From positions 1 to 31,326 of the forward strand of contig DASZYF010000006.1 in NCBI GenBank assembly GCA_035545535.1: a stretch of 31,326 nt of DNA, written 5' to 3'. The position numbers were made by a program, and so were the translations under genes. Positions 9,772 through 18,310 of this stretch are shown in pieces. The notes below the pieces were generated by a model. It saw only the letters and a list, made by a program, of their open reading frames with translations. It had not been told where the DNA came from and did no database searches. The first letter of the stretch is position 1; every line of letters starts with the position of its first letter. This stretch comes from DASZYF01 sp035545535 (GTDB lineage Bacteria > Actinomycetota > Actinomycetes > Mycobacteriales > CAJCIY01).

Positions 9772-10305
9772 TCAGCCGTAGGTGTCGCGGGGGCCCTGGC
9801 CGCGCACCGAGAGGGGCCCGCGGCGCCAGCTCGGCGCGGCCGGACCGTGGATCCGCAGCTGGGTCACCAGGCCGGACCCGACCTCGTCGGCGATGCGGGC
9901 GAGCAGGGTCGGGGCGAGCAGCCGGAGCTGCGTGGCCCAGGCGGTGGAGCTGGCCTCGAGGGTCAGGGTCCCGTCGCGCAGCGACACCGGCCGGCTGTGG
10001 GCGGCGACGTCGGCGCCGGCGACCGTCTCCCAGCACGCGGTGACCCGGGCGACGGAGACGTCGCGGTCCCACCCGCGGTCGCCGACGAGGCCCGCGACCA
10101 GCTCGCCGAGCGCGGTGGGCTCTCCCCGCTCGGCGCTCGCCCGGGCCTCCTTGCGCCGCGCGGTCCGCACCGCGCGCGCGTCGGCGGAGGCACCGGCGCG
10201 GGCCCGCACCGCATCTGCGGCCTGCCGGTCCCGCGCATCGGCCTGCGCCCGCTCGAGCGCCGCACGCACCAGGTCCGCGCCCGAGGGCTGCGCGTCCTCG
10301 CTCAT
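9772..10305 (-). CDS. DciA-family (DUF721) replication protein
   Basis: A 177-residue protein. The C-terminal half is the DUF721/DciA fold: GWDRDVSVARVTACWETVAG, then a strand-turn-helix ending in TLTLEASSTAWATQLRLLAP and LRIHGP. The N-terminal 70 residues are charged and Ala/Arg-rich. DciA proteins replace DnaC as the DnaB helicase operator in most bacteria, and the actinobacterial copies sit between recF and gyrB as here. The ATG at 10305 is chosen because AGGGG lies 5 nt upstream; a GTG two codons earlier is possible. The 126-bp gap to recF shows no further gene. Confidence 0.88.
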   Translation of the reverse strand: MSEDAQPSGADLVRAALERAQADARDRQAADAVRARAGASADARAVRTARRKEARASAERGEPTALGELVAGLVGDRGWDRDVSVARVTACWETVAGADVAAHSRPVSLRDGTLTLEASSTAWATQLRLLAPTLLARIADEVGSGLVTQLRIHGPAAPSWRRGPLSVRGQGPRDTYG

Positions 10306-10431
10306 GCGCACCCCTGCACCGGGTCGAGCGAGCCACGCGGACGAGGCCGACCGGCCCCACTCGCGGCCGCCGCGCCGCAGCGGGGCGAAGCCGCCACGCC
10401 GGGGAGGCTCACGGGCCCCGACGGGGTGTGC

Positions 10432-11592
10432 TCAGACAACGCGGGTCACCCGGCCGGCCATGACGTCGTAGCGCGCGCCGGACAGCACCTCGGGCACGTC
10501 CTCGACGACCGCGGCGGTGATGAGCACCTGCGGGGCGTCGGCCACCACCGCGGCCAGCCGCTCGCGCCGGCCGCTGTCGAGCTCGGCGAACACGTCGTCG
10601 AGCACGAGCACGGGCGACGCGTCGTCGGGGGAGAGGTCACCGGTGGACTCGTTGCGCAACAGGTCGTAGGACGCGAGCCGCAGCGCGAGCGCGAACGACC
10701 AGCTCTCGCCGTGGCTCGCGTAGCCCTTCGCCGGCAGCGCGCCGAGCGAGAGCAGCAGGTCGTCGCGGTGCGGACCGACGAGGCACACACCGCGGTCGAT
10801 CTCCTCGGTGCGGCGCCGGGCGATCTCGGCCAGCAGCGCGGCTTCGAGGACGGAGCGGTCCGTGCCGCCGAGCGCCGGCGTCGGCTGCTCCTCGAGCGAC
10901 GCCTTGTACGTGAGCGTCGCGGGGCCGCTGCCGTTGCTCACCGCGGTGTAGGCCTTGTCGACCAGCGGGCTGAGCGCCTGCACCAGCTCGAGCCGGGCGG
11001 CGAGCAGCTCCGCGCCCGCCGTCGCGAGGTGCGCGTCCCACACGTCGAGCGTGCTCATGTCACCGGACGGCCCGGCCCGGCGCGCGAGGCTCGCGGTCTT
11101 GAGGAGCGCCGACCGCTGCTTGGTCACCCGCTCGTAGTCCGCGCGCACCGCCGCGAACCGCGGGGCCCGCGCGACCAGCAGGTCATCCAGGAAGCGCCGA
11201 CGCTCGGACGGATCACCCTTCACCAGCGCGAGGTCCTCGGGCGCGAACAGCACGGTCTTCAACGCCCCGAGCACGTCGCGCGGCCGCACGTTGGCGCCGT
11301 TGATGCGCGCGCGGTTGGCCTTGCCCGGGGTGATCTCGAGCTCGACGAGCAGCGTGCGGCCGGCGCGCTCGACCTGCGCGCGCACGACGGCACGGGCCGC
11401 GCCAGCGCGCACCAGCGGAGCGTCGGTCGCCACCCGGTGGCTGCCGAGCGTGGCCACGTAGCCGAGCGCCTCGGCGATGTTGGTCTTGCCCTGACCGTTC
11501 GGCCCGACGAGCAGGCTGATGCCACGGTCGAAGGTCAGGTCGACCTCGTCGTAGGAACGGAAGTCGGTGACCGCGAGCCGGCTCGCGTACAT
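10432..11592 (-). CDS. recF: DNA replication and repair protein RecF
   Basis: A 386-residue SMC-like ATPase that loads RecA at single-strand gaps and stalled forks together with RecO and RecR. Walker A is GPNGQGKTN (residues 30-38), the signature region includes YASHGESWSFALALRLAS, and Walker B with D-loop is PVLVLDDVFAELD. Length is typical. It starts 23 bp after dnaN in the dnaA-dnaN-recF order. No gnd gene intervenes, unlike in Mycobacterium and Streptomyces. The ribosome-binding site is weak (GAGAG), so translation may depend on dnaN. Confidence 0.97.
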   Translation of the reverse strand: MYASRLAVTDFRSYDEVDLTFDRGISLLVGPNGQGKTNIAEALGYVATLGSHRVATDAPLVRAGAARAVVRAQVERAGRTLLVELEITPGKANRARINGANVRPRDVLGALKTVLFAPEDLALVKGDPSERRRFLDDLLVARAPRFAAVRADYERVTKQRSALLKTASLARRAGPSGDMSTLDVWDAHLATAGAELLAARLELVQALSPLVDKAYTAVSNGSGPATLTYKASLEEQPTPALGGTDRSVLEAALLAEIARRRTEEIDRGVCLVGPHRDDLLLSLGALPAKGYASHGESWSFALALRLASYDLLRNESTGDLSPDDASPVLVLDDVFAELDSGRRERLAAVVADAPQVLITAAVVEDVPEVLSGARYDVMAGRVTRVV

Positions 11593-11615
11593 GCGCTGCT
11601 CTCGGTCCGGTCCCG

Positions 11616-12758
11616 CTAGCTGGGCAGGCGGACGGGCATGAGCAGGTAGCGGTACTCCGCCGGCTGGTCGGTGACCTTGCCGGTGAGGACGGCGGGCTTG
11701 GTCGGCGCGGTGAACGACAGGCGCGCGGTGTCACCGTCGAGCTGGCCGAGCCCGTCGAGCAGGAACGCCGGGTTGAACGCGATGGTGAGCGGCTCACCCT
11801 CGAACGTCGCGGGCAGCCGCTCACTCGCCTGCGCGTCCTCACCGCTGCCGGCCTCGAGCAGTGCCTCACCCGAGTCGTCGAACGTCAGCCGGACCGGTGT
11901 GGTGCGACCGGCGGTGACGAGCGCGACGCGCTTCACGGCATCGGTGAGCGTCTGGGTGTCGAGCTCGGCGAACGCGTCGCTCGAGTCGGGCAGCAGCGCG
12001 CGGTACTTCGGGAACTCGCCCTCGAGCAGTCGCGTGGTGGTGCGCAGGTCGCCGTTGGCGAAGCCCGCCATGCCTTCGCCCTGCGCGCCGGTGCCGAGCG
12101 CGATCTCGACCTCGGCCGACGAGCCGGCCAGCGCCTTCGCGGTGTCGGCCAGGGTGCGGGCGGGCACGAGCGCGACCGAGCTGCCCGCCGGGGTCTCCGG
12201 ACGCCACGGGAGCTCGCGCACCGCGAGGCGGTAGCGGTCGGTGGCGGCGAGCGTGAGCGTGTCGCCGTCGATCTCGACCCGCACACCGGTGAGCACCGGG
12301 AGCGTGTCGTCGCGACCGGCCGCGACGGCGACCTGCTGCACCGCGGTGGCGAACGCCGCGCTGGCGATGCGGCCGGTGACCGGCGGCATCGCGGGCAGGG
12401 ACGGGTAGTCCTCGACCGGCATGGTGGGCAGCTGGAACCGGGCGCTGCCGCACACGAGCACGAGCCGGTTGCCCTCGGTGGCGAGGTCGACCGGGGCGGC
12501 GGGCAGGCTGCGGCAGATCTCGGCGAGGAGCTTGCCGGACACGAGCACCCGGCCGCCCTCGGCGACGGTCACGCCGACGCGGGCCTCCGCCGCGACCTCG
12601 AAGTCGAAGCCGGACAGGCGCAGGCCGTCGGTGTCCTCGCCCGTACCCGACTCGAGCAGCAGTCCGGACAGCACCGGGACGGTGCTCCGGGTGGGCAGGG
12701 TGCGGGCCGTCCACGCGACCGCGTCCATGAGGTCCTGCCGCTCGACGCGCAGTCTCAC
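11616..12758 (-). CDS. dnaN: DNA polymerase III sliding clamp (beta subunit)
   Basis: A 380-residue ring-forming processivity clamp with the three-fold repeated clamp fold. It opens MRLRVERQDLMDAVAWTART and ends with the conserved clamp C-terminus YRYLLMPVRLPS, whose MPVRL segment forms the peptide-binding pocket. The start is a GTG at 12758 with GAGGAG upstream. It is preceded by the 454-bp dnaA-dnaN gap, the likely oriC, and followed closely by recF. Confidence 0.98.
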   Translation of the reverse strand: MRLRVERQDLMDAVAWTARTLPTRSTVPVLSGLLLESGTGEDTDGLRLSGFDFEVAAEARVGVTVAEGGRVLVSGKLLAEICRSLPAAPVDLATEGNRLVLVCGSARFQLPTMPVEDYPSLPAMPPVTGRIASAAFATAVQQVAVAAGRDDTLPVLTGVRVEIDGDTLTLAATDRYRLAVRELPWRPETPAGSSVALVPARTLADTAKALAGSSAEVEIALGTGAQGEGMAGFANGDLRTTTRLLEGEFPKYRALLPDSSDAFAELDTQTLTDAVKRVALVTAGRTTPVRLTFDDSGEALLEAGSGEDAQASERLPATFEGEPLTIAFNPAFLLDGLGQLDGDTARLSFTAPTKPAVLTGKVTDQPAEYRYLLMPVRLPS

Positions 12759-13212
12759 GTGTTGCTCCTCGTCTTCAGGAAGGCCAAGACCCTCGGGAGA
12801 TCAGATCAGTCGGTGGGGTGGTCGGTGGGGTGGTCGGTGCGGTGGCTGCGGTTCAGTCTGCTTCAGGGCCGGACCCGACGGCTCGGCCCTGACGGACGAG
12901 AGCCTCCGGGCCGATTGGCGGCTCGTCGTCCACCAGGCCTCTGTGCACGTGTGAGTCCTTGTGAGAAAGACATCTTGGTCGTAGGTACAGGGGCGGTGAG
13001 CTCTGTGGACGACGCCTGTTCCTGCAGGTCAGCGCCGGCTCCAGACGGTGGACACAGTGTGGAAGACGGGTCCGACGCATCCACCGGCGATCCCGACGTC
13101 ACCGTCTCGTCGCCGATGCGCCACATCCCGTCCACGTTCGTCCCCGACTCGTCCACAGGGGCGTGCACAGGCTGGGGATGATCACTCACCCGGTCGGGTC
13201 GGAGCGGGCCGG
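12759..13212. other. Probable chromosomal origin (oriC), dnaA-dnaN intergenic region
   Basis: A 454-bp gap with no gene, between dnaA and dnaN where most actinobacterial origins lie. DnaA-box-like 9-mers seen: TCGTCCACA at 13149-13157, the same on the minus strand at 13004-13012, GCGTGCACA at 13161-13169, and TGTGCACGT (minus-strand ACGTGCACA) at 12942-12950, with further weaker TCCACA/TGTGGA matches. No perfect TTGTCCACA lies in this gap. The least GC-rich stretch is about 12955-12990. A 12-bp tandem repeat lies at 12811-12846. It also serves as the dnaN leader. Confidence 0.6.
12811..12846 (+). repeat. 12-bp tandem repeat, three copies, in the oriC/dnaN leader
   Basis: CGGTGGGGTGGT occurs twice exactly (12811-12822, 12823-12834), followed by CGGTGCGGTGGC (10 of 12 identical). 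The plus strand carries repeated GG/GGGG runs, which could form a G-quadruplex; on the dnaN transcript the region is C-rich. It could be an iteron-like protein site or a slippage product. Confidence 0.8.
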
Positions 13213-14631
13213 TCACGTGCGCGCGCGGGTCTTGATGCGGTTGGTGAGCTCGGCGACCTGGTTGTACAGCGCCCGCCGCTCAGCCATCTGGCCGGCGACC
13301 TTGCGGCAGGCGTGCATGACGGTGGTGTGGTCCTTGCCGCCGAAGGTCTTGCCGATCTGGGGCAGGGACAGGTCGGTCAGCTCACGGCACAGGTACATGG
13401 CGATCTGGCGGGCCGTGACGAGGACCCGGCTGCGGGAGGTGCCGCAGAGGTCGTCGAGGCTGACCGAGAAGTACTGGGCGGTGACGGCCATGATCGTGGC
13501 CGCGCTGATCTCCGGGCCGCCGTCGGCCGGGATGAGGTCGCGCAGGACCACCTCGGCCGTGCGCAGGTCGATGGGCTGCCGGTTCAGGTTGGCGAACGCG
13601 GTGACCCGGATGAGCGCGCCCTCGAGCTCGCGGATGTTGCGCTCGACCTTGCTCGCGATGAACTCGAGGACGTCCGGCGGCGCCTCGATGCGGTCCTGGG
13701 CGGCCTTCTTGGACAGGATCGCGATGCGGGTCTCGATGTCGGGCGGGGTGACGTCGGTCTGCAGGCCCCACTCGAACCGGTTGCGGAGCCGGTCCTCCAG
13801 GGTCGACAGCTGCTTCGGCGGCCGGTCGCTCGAGAGCACGATCTGCTTGTTGGCGTTGTGCAGCGTGTTGAAGGTGTGGAAGAACTCCTCCTGAGTCCCT
13901 TCCTTGTTCTCCAAGAACTGGATGTCGTCGACGAGCAGCACGTCGACGTCGCGGTAGCGCCGGCGGAAGCCCTCGCCCTTGCCGTCGCGGATGCTGTTGA
14001 TGAAGTCGTTGGTGAACTCCTCCGAGCTCACGTACCGCACCCGCACGCCGGGGTAGAGCGACGCGGCGTAGTGGCCGATCGCGTGCAGCAGGTGCGTCTT
14101 GCCCAGCCCGGAGTCGCCGTAGACGAACAGCGGGTTGTAGGCCTTGGCCGGCGCCTCGGCCACCGCGACCGCGGCGGCGTGGGCGAAGCGGTTGTTGGCG
14201 CCGATGACGAAGGACTCGAAGGTGTAGCGGGGGTTCAGCCGCGGCGCCTCGGCCGGCGGCCGGGTCGTCAGGGTGGTCCGGGCGGGCTCGGGCTGCTCGC
14301 GTCCGGGCGGGGCGGCGTGCGACTCGTAGTCGAACGGCTCAGGCCGCTGCTCGGGGCGGGTCTCCACGGTGACCGCGAAGCGGAGCTCCCGGCCGGCCGA
14401 GCGGGAGAGCGCCTCCCGGACCGTGTCGCGCAGCCGGACCTCGAGCAGCTCCTTGGTCCAGTCGTTCGGGGCGGCGAACAGGGCCGTGTCGTCGACGATG
14501 CCCACCGGATGGGTGAGCTTCAGCAGCGCCCGGTCGGGTGCGCCGACCTCCTCTTCGGTCAGCGTCGCCAGCGCCCGTTCCCACGCTCCGGCAAGATCGA
14601 TGGTGGTCGTCTCGTCGAGCTGCTGGCTCAC
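13213..14631 (-). CDS. dnaA: Chromosomal replication initiator DnaA
   Basis: A 472-residue initiator that binds DnaA boxes and opens oriC. Domain I covers residues 1-90 (helicase and partner contacts), followed by a short linker (about 91-133) and an AAA+ domain with Walker A GDSGLGKTH (172-180) and Walker B VLLVDDIQFL (231-240). Domain IV carries the DnaA signature LSLPQIGKTFGGKDHTTVMH (421-440). The GTG at 14631 is chosen because AGGAGG lies 10 nt upstream. The longer frame to 14772 adds a Pro/Cys-rich stretch unlike DnaA. The linker is much shorter than in Streptomyces DnaA. Confidence 0.98.
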   Translation of the reverse strand: MSQQLDETTTIDLAGAWERALATLTEEEVGAPDRALLKLTHPVGIVDDTALFAAPNDWTKELLEVRLRDTVREALSRSAGRELRFAVTVETRPEQRPEPFDYESHAAPPGREQPEPARTTLTTRPPAEAPRLNPRYTFESFVIGANNRFAHAAAVAVAEAPAKAYNPLFVYGDSGLGKTHLLHAIGHYAASLYPGVRVRYVSSEEFTNDFINSIRDGKGEGFRRRYRDVDVLLVDDIQFLENKEGTQEEFFHTFNTLHNANKQIVLSSDRPPKQLSTLEDRLRNRFEWGLQTDVTPPDIETRIAILSKKAAQDRIEAPPDVLEFIASKVERNIRELEGALIRVTAFANLNRQPIDLRTAEVVLRDLIPADGGPEISAATIMAVTAQYFSVSLDDLCGTSRSRVLVTARQIAMYLCRELTDLSLPQIGKTFGGKDHTTVMHACRKVAGQMAERRALYNQVAELTNRIKTRART

Positions 14632-15049
14632 GGGTGTTCGGCCTCCTGCGGTCGTTCCAGATGGTCGGCATCCACACGACTGTCCACACCCTGTGCATGG
14701 CGCCCCGGAGGGCGGGCATGCAGCGGCGAACCCAGGGAAGGGTGGGGAAGGAAGTCGTCCCGTCGGGCACACCGGCGTACCGGGTGGGGAGCACCTGCGG
14801 CGGGGGCCGAACGTACCTCACTCCAGGGGAGCAGGTCGAGGTTGTCCACAGATTGGTCACGCCTGTTCCCGGTGTGTCGTACGGGACGGCCCGCAAGGAC
14901 CGGTTAGGAAGGAGGGTCGCCCTCGATCGGGGTCGACGGGGACGGCGCGGGACCTGCCGTGTACCTTTGTCACGCGCCGTGCGGCGCGTGCTTCGGCATG
15001 CGCCCGGCCCCCGACTTGCCCTGATGACCGACACCAGTGGAGCCCTCCC
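14632..15049. promoter_or_regulatory. dnaA-rpmH intergenic region with second DnaA-box group
   Basis: A 418-bp gap between divergent dnaA and rpmH. It contains a perfect DnaA box TTGTCCACA (14842-14850), a near-perfect CTGTCCACA (14680-14688), GCATCCACA (14668-14676) and a reverse-strand CCATGCACA (14700-14692). The boxes near 14670-14700 lie just upstream of the dnaA start and suit autoregulation; the region may also be part of a bipartite origin. It must hold the promoters of dnaA and rpmH, but I cannot place them confidently. No small gene was recognised. Confidence 0.55.
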
Positions 15050-15187
15050 ATGAGCAAGCGCACGTTCCAGCCCAACAACCGTCGCCGCGCCAAGACGCAC
15101 GGCTTCCGCGTGCGCATGCGCACCCGCGCCGGCCGCGCCGTGCTCGCCGCGCGCCGCAACAAGGGCCGCGCCCGGCTCTCGGCCTGA
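15050..15187 (+). CDS. rpmH: 50S ribosomal protein L34
   Basis: A 45-residue, very basic protein: MSKRTFQPNNRRRAKTHGF, then RMRTRAGRAVLAARRNKGR, the standard bacterial L34 sequence with the actinobacterial SKRTFQPNN start. GGAG lies 7 nt before the ATG. It heads the plus-strand rpmH-rnpA-yidD-yidC cluster, divergent from dnaA. Confidence 0.98.
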   Translation: MSKRTFQPNNRRRAKTHGFRVRMRTRAGRAVLAARRNKGRARLSA

Positions 15188-15223
15188 CCGTTCCACTCGC
15201 TGCGCCACCAGTTGGCCGCCTCC

Positions 15224-15583
15224 GTGCTGCCCGCGGCTGCCCGCGTCCGCACGCCCGCCGAGCACCGGCTCGTCGCGCGGCGAGGCCGCCGTGGCGCCGC
15301 CGGCCCGCTCTCGGTCCGGCTGCTGACCGCTGAGCCCACCGGCCCGGCCCGCGCCGGCGTCGTGGTCCCCAAGACCGTGGGCAACGCCGTGGCCCGCAAC
15401 CGGGTGAAGCGCCGGCTCCGGCACCTTCTCGCCGCGCGGATCGTCGACCTCCCGTGGGGAGCGTCGCTGGTCGTGCGGGCCGACGCCGGCGCGGCCGCGC
15501 TCTCGAGCGCCGCTCTCGGCGAGCACCTCGACACCGCGCTGGCGGCGGTGAGCCGTCCGCGCCCTGCGGCGGCCGGCCGGTGA
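15224..15583 (+). CDS. rnpA: Ribonuclease P protein component
   Basis: A 119-residue protein subunit that assists RnpB RNA in tRNA 5' processing. The family signature is AVARNRVKRRLRHLLAAR, with the basic RNR motif, preceded by the strand AGVVVPKTVGN. The start is placed at the GTG at 15224 (VLPAAARVRTPAEHR), because family members begin with M-L-P-x-x-x-R; a TTG at 15212 would add four residues. Its TGA overlaps the yidD GTG by 3 bp. Confidence 0.95.
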   Translation: MLPAAARVRTPAEHRLVARRGRRGAAGPLSVRLLTAEPTGPARAGVVVPKTVGNAVARNRVKRRLRHLLAARIVDLPWGASLVVRADAGAAALSSAALGEHLDTALAAVSRPRPAAAGR

Positions 15584-15870
15584 CCCGCTCACCCCTGGCC
15601 CTGCTGCTGCTCCTGCCGATCCGGGCGTACCGCCGCTTCATCTCCCCCGCGTTGGTGGCGCGCAACGGGAACGCCTGCCGGTTCGAGCCGAGCTGCTCGG
15701 CGTACGCCGAGGAAGCGCTCGCCACCCACGGCGCCCTGCGCGGGCTGTGGCTCGCCGCGCGCCGCATCGCCAAGTGCCACCCCTGGGGACCGGTCGGCGA
15801 CGACCCCGTCCCCGCCCGTCGTGCGCGCCACGCGCACTCCCACGCCGCGGTCGCGGCCGGACAGGAGTAG
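15580..15870 (+). CDS. yidD: Membrane protein insertion efficiency factor YidD
   Basis: A 96-residue protein. Conserved YidD features: hydrophobic N-terminus LALLLLLPIRAYRRFISPAL, Cys-containing CRFEPSCSAYAEEAL, HGALRGLWLAARRI and the end motif CHPWG. YidD associates with the inner membrane and aids YidC-dependent insertion. The GTG start overlaps the rnpA stop (GTGA), and yidC follows after 3 bp, so the genes are translationally linked. The His/Ala-rich tail after PWG is not conserved. Confidence 0.95.
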   Translation: MTRSPLALLLLLPIRAYRRFISPALVARNGNACRFEPSCSAYAEEALATHGALRGLWLAARRIAKCHPWGPVGDDPVPARRARHAHSHAAVAAGQE

Positions 15871-15873
15871 CCG

Positions 15874-17058
15874 GTGTCCGGCTCGATCCTCGACCCCGTC
15901 TACCAGGCGGTCGCCCACTCCATCGTGGGCATCCACGCTGCGCTGCAGCCGATCTTCGGCAAGACCAACGGCTACGGGTGGGCGCTGTCGATCGTGCTGC
16001 TCACGATCATCGTGCGCGCCCTCTTGTTCCCGCTGTTCGTCAAGCAGATCAAGAGCCAGCGGCAGATGCAGATCATGCAGCCGAAGATCAAGGAGATCCG
16101 CGACAAGTACAAGCACGACCGTCAGCGGATGAACGAGGAGATGCTGAAGCTCCAGCGGGAGCACGGCAACCCGCTCCTCGGCTGCCTGCCGATCTTCGCC
16201 CAGATCCCGCTGTTCCTCGCCCTGTTCAGGACGCTCTCGGCGTTCCGTCCGCGGCTGCAGGGCACGCTCGCACCGCACTCGCTCTACAACACCACCGACA
16301 CCGCGATCAACTGCCACGACGCCGCGCAGCTGAACGCGCACCTGACGCAGTGCTACCAGTTCGTCGCCGGGCACGGGCTGTCCGCGCACCAGGCGACGGT
16401 GATCGGCAACGCGCGCGTGTTCGGGGTGCCGCTGTCCGCGGCGCTCAAGGCTCCCGTCAGCGAGCTCAAGTCCTTCCCGGCGCCGACGGTGTCGCACGGT
16501 CTGGTCGTCGCGGTCGCGCTCGTGATGATGATCACGATGGCGGCGACCACCTACATCACGCAGCGCCAGATCATCGGCCGCACACCGGCGACCGACCCGA
16601 ACCAGCGCATGCAGCAGCGCATCTTCCTCTACCTCGCGCCGGGCTCGCTGCTCATCTCCGGCACGCTGTTCCCGATCGGTGTCCTCACCTACTGGCTCAC
16701 CACGAACCTCTGGTCGATGGGGCAGCAGTTCTTCGTGCTCCGCACCATGCCGGCGCCCGGCACCGATGCGGCCAAGCACAAGGAGGAGCGGGAGCGCAAG
16801 AAGGGCAAGGCCGGTCCCGAGGCGCCCGCCCCGCCGCCCGAGCGCTACCGCCAGGTCCGCCGCGACCAGGCCGGCCCGACCGGCTCCGACGCCGGCGCGG
16901 AGTCCGAGACGACCGACCGGCCCGGTCCGGCCGCGAGCTCACCGAACGGCGCGGGCACCACCGGCGGCTCGACGCCGCCGAAGCCTGCCCAGAACCGCCC
17001 GCCGAACCGGCAGCACAACCAGCGCCGCGGCAAGAAGCGCAAGGGCGGCCGGCGCTAG
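15874..17058 (+). CDS. yidC: Membrane protein insertase YidC
   Basis: A 394-residue Oxa1/YidC insertase that inserts and folds inner-membrane proteins, alone or with SecYEG. Hydrophobic segments lie at about 36-56 (LSIVLLTIIVRALLFPLF, with the conserved groove Arg48), 102-120, 207-228 and 250-280. A charged cytoplasmic coiled-coil loop lies at 57-98. The Gly-Asn-Pro-Leu-x-GCLP motif before the second segment is typical. A long Pro/Gly/Ser tail (290-394) ends in a highly basic stretch (KKRKGGRR) suited to ribosome binding. The GTG start follows CAGGAG. There is no long periplasmic P1 domain, as expected in Gram-positives. Confidence 0.97.
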   Translation: MSGSILDPVYQAVAHSIVGIHAALQPIFGKTNGYGWALSIVLLTIIVRALLFPLFVKQIKSQRQMQIMQPKIKEIRDKYKHDRQRMNEEMLKLQREHGNPLLGCLPIFAQIPLFLALFRTLSAFRPRLQGTLAPHSLYNTTDTAINCHDAAQLNAHLTQCYQFVAGHGLSAHQATVIGNARVFGVPLSAALKAPVSELKSFPAPTVSHGLVVAVALVMMITMAATTYITQRQIIGRTPATDPNQRMQQRIFLYLAPGSLLISGTLFPIGVLTYWLTTNLWSMGQQFFVLRTMPAPGTDAAKHKEERERKKGKAGPEAPAPPPERYRQVRRDQAGPTGSDAGAESETTDRPGPAASSPNGAGTTGGSTPPKPAQNRPPNRQHNQRRGKKRKGGRR

Positions 17059-17136
17059 GCCGGCTCCACCAGACCCCCGGGCACGTGCCTGGACCTGACC
17101 TGGTACCCGACCGGTACCGACACCGAGGAGACGTGG

Positions 17137-17664
17137 ATGAGCGAGACCGACGAGACCCCCGTCGTCGAGGACGACAGCCCGGCGCCGGCGGACGCGGGCG
17201 CCCGCACCAGAGCGCTCGAGCAGGAGGGTGAGGTCGCGGCCGACTACCTCGAGGCGCTGCTCGACATCGTCGACCTCGACGGTGACCTCGACCTCGACGT
17301 CGAGGGCGACCGCGCGGTCGTCGCCGTCGTCGGCAAGGGCCTGGACCGGCTCGTCGGCCCGCAGGGCGCGACGCTCGAGGCGCTGCAGGAGCTGACCCGC
17401 CTCGCCGTCCTCACCAAGACCGGCAACCGCAGCCGCCTGATGCTCGACGTCGGCGGCTTCCGGGCCCGGCGCCGTCAGGAGCTCACGGACCTGGGAACCG
17501 CTGCGGCACAGCGGGTTTCGTCGTCCGGCGAGGCCGAGAAGCTGGCCCCCATGACCCCGTTCGAGCGCAAGGTCGTGCACGACGCCGTGGCGGCGGTCGA
17601 GGGCGTCCACAGCGAGAGCGAGGGCGAGGAGCCGCAGCGCCGCGTCGTCGTCCTGCCCGGCTGA
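17137..17664 (+). CDS. jag: Jag-like RNA-binding protein (KH and R3H domains)
   Basis: A 175-residue protein. An acidic N-terminus (1-33) is followed by a Jag-type KH domain (about 34-107, with VVGKGLDRLVGPQGATLEAL) and an R3H domain (about 115-174, with PFERKVVHDAVAAVEGV and a strand ending RRVVVLPG). Jag/KhpB proteins bind RNA and are linked to cell-elongation control; the gene regularly follows yidC. A strong GAGGAG ribosome-binding site precedes the ATG. No separate Jag-N domain is present, as usual in actinobacteria. Confidence 0.93.
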   Translation: MSETDETPVVEDDSPAPADAGARTRALEQEGEVAADYLEALLDIVDLDGDLDLDVEGDRAVVAVVGKGLDRLVGPQGATLEALQELTRLAVLTKTGNRSRLMLDVGGFRARRRQELTDLGTAAAQRVSSSGEAEKLAPMTPFERKVVHDAVAAVEGVHSESEGEEPQRRVVVLPG

Positions 17665-17674
17665 TCTCGCACCG

Positions 17675-18310
17675 GTGTCCCAGCCCGTGACCGCACGGGC
17701 GCCGCTGGTGGCGGCGCAGGTCTTCGGCGCCCGGCTGGACCTGGCCGGGCGCTACGCCGACCTGCTGTCCACCGACGGCATCGCGCGCGGTCTGCTCGGA
17801 CCGCGGGAGGCCGATGTCGTCTGGGAGCGGCACCTCCTGAACTGCGCGGTGGTCGGCGAGCTGATCCCGGTCGGGGCGTCCGTGCTCGACGTCGGCTCCG
17901 GGGCGGGCCTGCCCGGCCTGCCGCTCGCCCTCGCCCGGCCGGACTTGCGGGTCACGCTGCTCGAGCCGCTCGAGCGCCGGGTCCGCTTCCTCGGCGAGGT
18001 CGTCGACGCCCTCGCGCTGTCCGACCAGGTGACGGTGGCGCGCGGCCGGGCCGAGGAGCGCCCCGTGCCGCCGGCCGACGTCGTCACCGCCCGGGCGGTC
18101 GCCCCGCTCCCCCGGCTGGCCGGCTGGACCGCGCCGCTCGTGGCGACGGGTGGTGCGGTGCTGGCGCTGCGTGGGGCGCGGGCCGCCGAGGAGCTGAGAG
18201 AGGCGGCGACCGAGCTGGCGCGGGCGAAGCTGGTTGCCGACGTCCAGGTCTGCGGTGGGACGCTGCTCGACGTGCCGACGACCGTGGTCCGACTGCGGAG
18301 GTCGACGTGA
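17675..18310 (+). CDS. rsmG: 16S rRNA (guanine-N7) methyltransferase RsmG
   Basis: A 211-residue SAM-dependent methyltransferase that modifies G527 of 16S rRNA (E. coli numbering). The SAM-binding motif is VLDVGSGAGLPGLPLAL (residues 70-86). WERHLLNC (50-57) is the typical family approach segment, and VVTARAVAPLPRLAGW carries the conserved R-A-V. Loss of rsmG usually gives low-level streptomycin resistance. The start is a GTG 10 bp after jag. The stop overlaps the parA start by 3 bp (GTGA). Confidence 0.96.
   Translation: MSQPVTARAPLVAAQVFGARLDLAGRYADLLSTDGIARGLLGPREADVVWERHLLNCAVVGELIPVGASVLDVGSGAGLPGLPLALARPDLRVTLLEPLERRVRFLGEVVDALALSDQVTVARGRAEERPVPPADVVTARAVAPLPRLAGWTAPLVATGGAVLALRGARAAEELREAATELARAKLVADVQVCGGTLLDVPTTVVRLRRST

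Noticed and set aside
14632..14772. Longer dnaA start at 14772
   Set aside because: The added 47 residues are Pro/Cys/Gly-rich and unlike DnaA domain I; the GTG at 14631 has AGGAGG upstream.
15589..16779. 396-codon minus-strand frame opposite yidD/yidC
   Set aside because: Low-complexity Arg/Glu/Val composition typical of antisense frames; the plus strand encodes well-conserved YidD and YidC.
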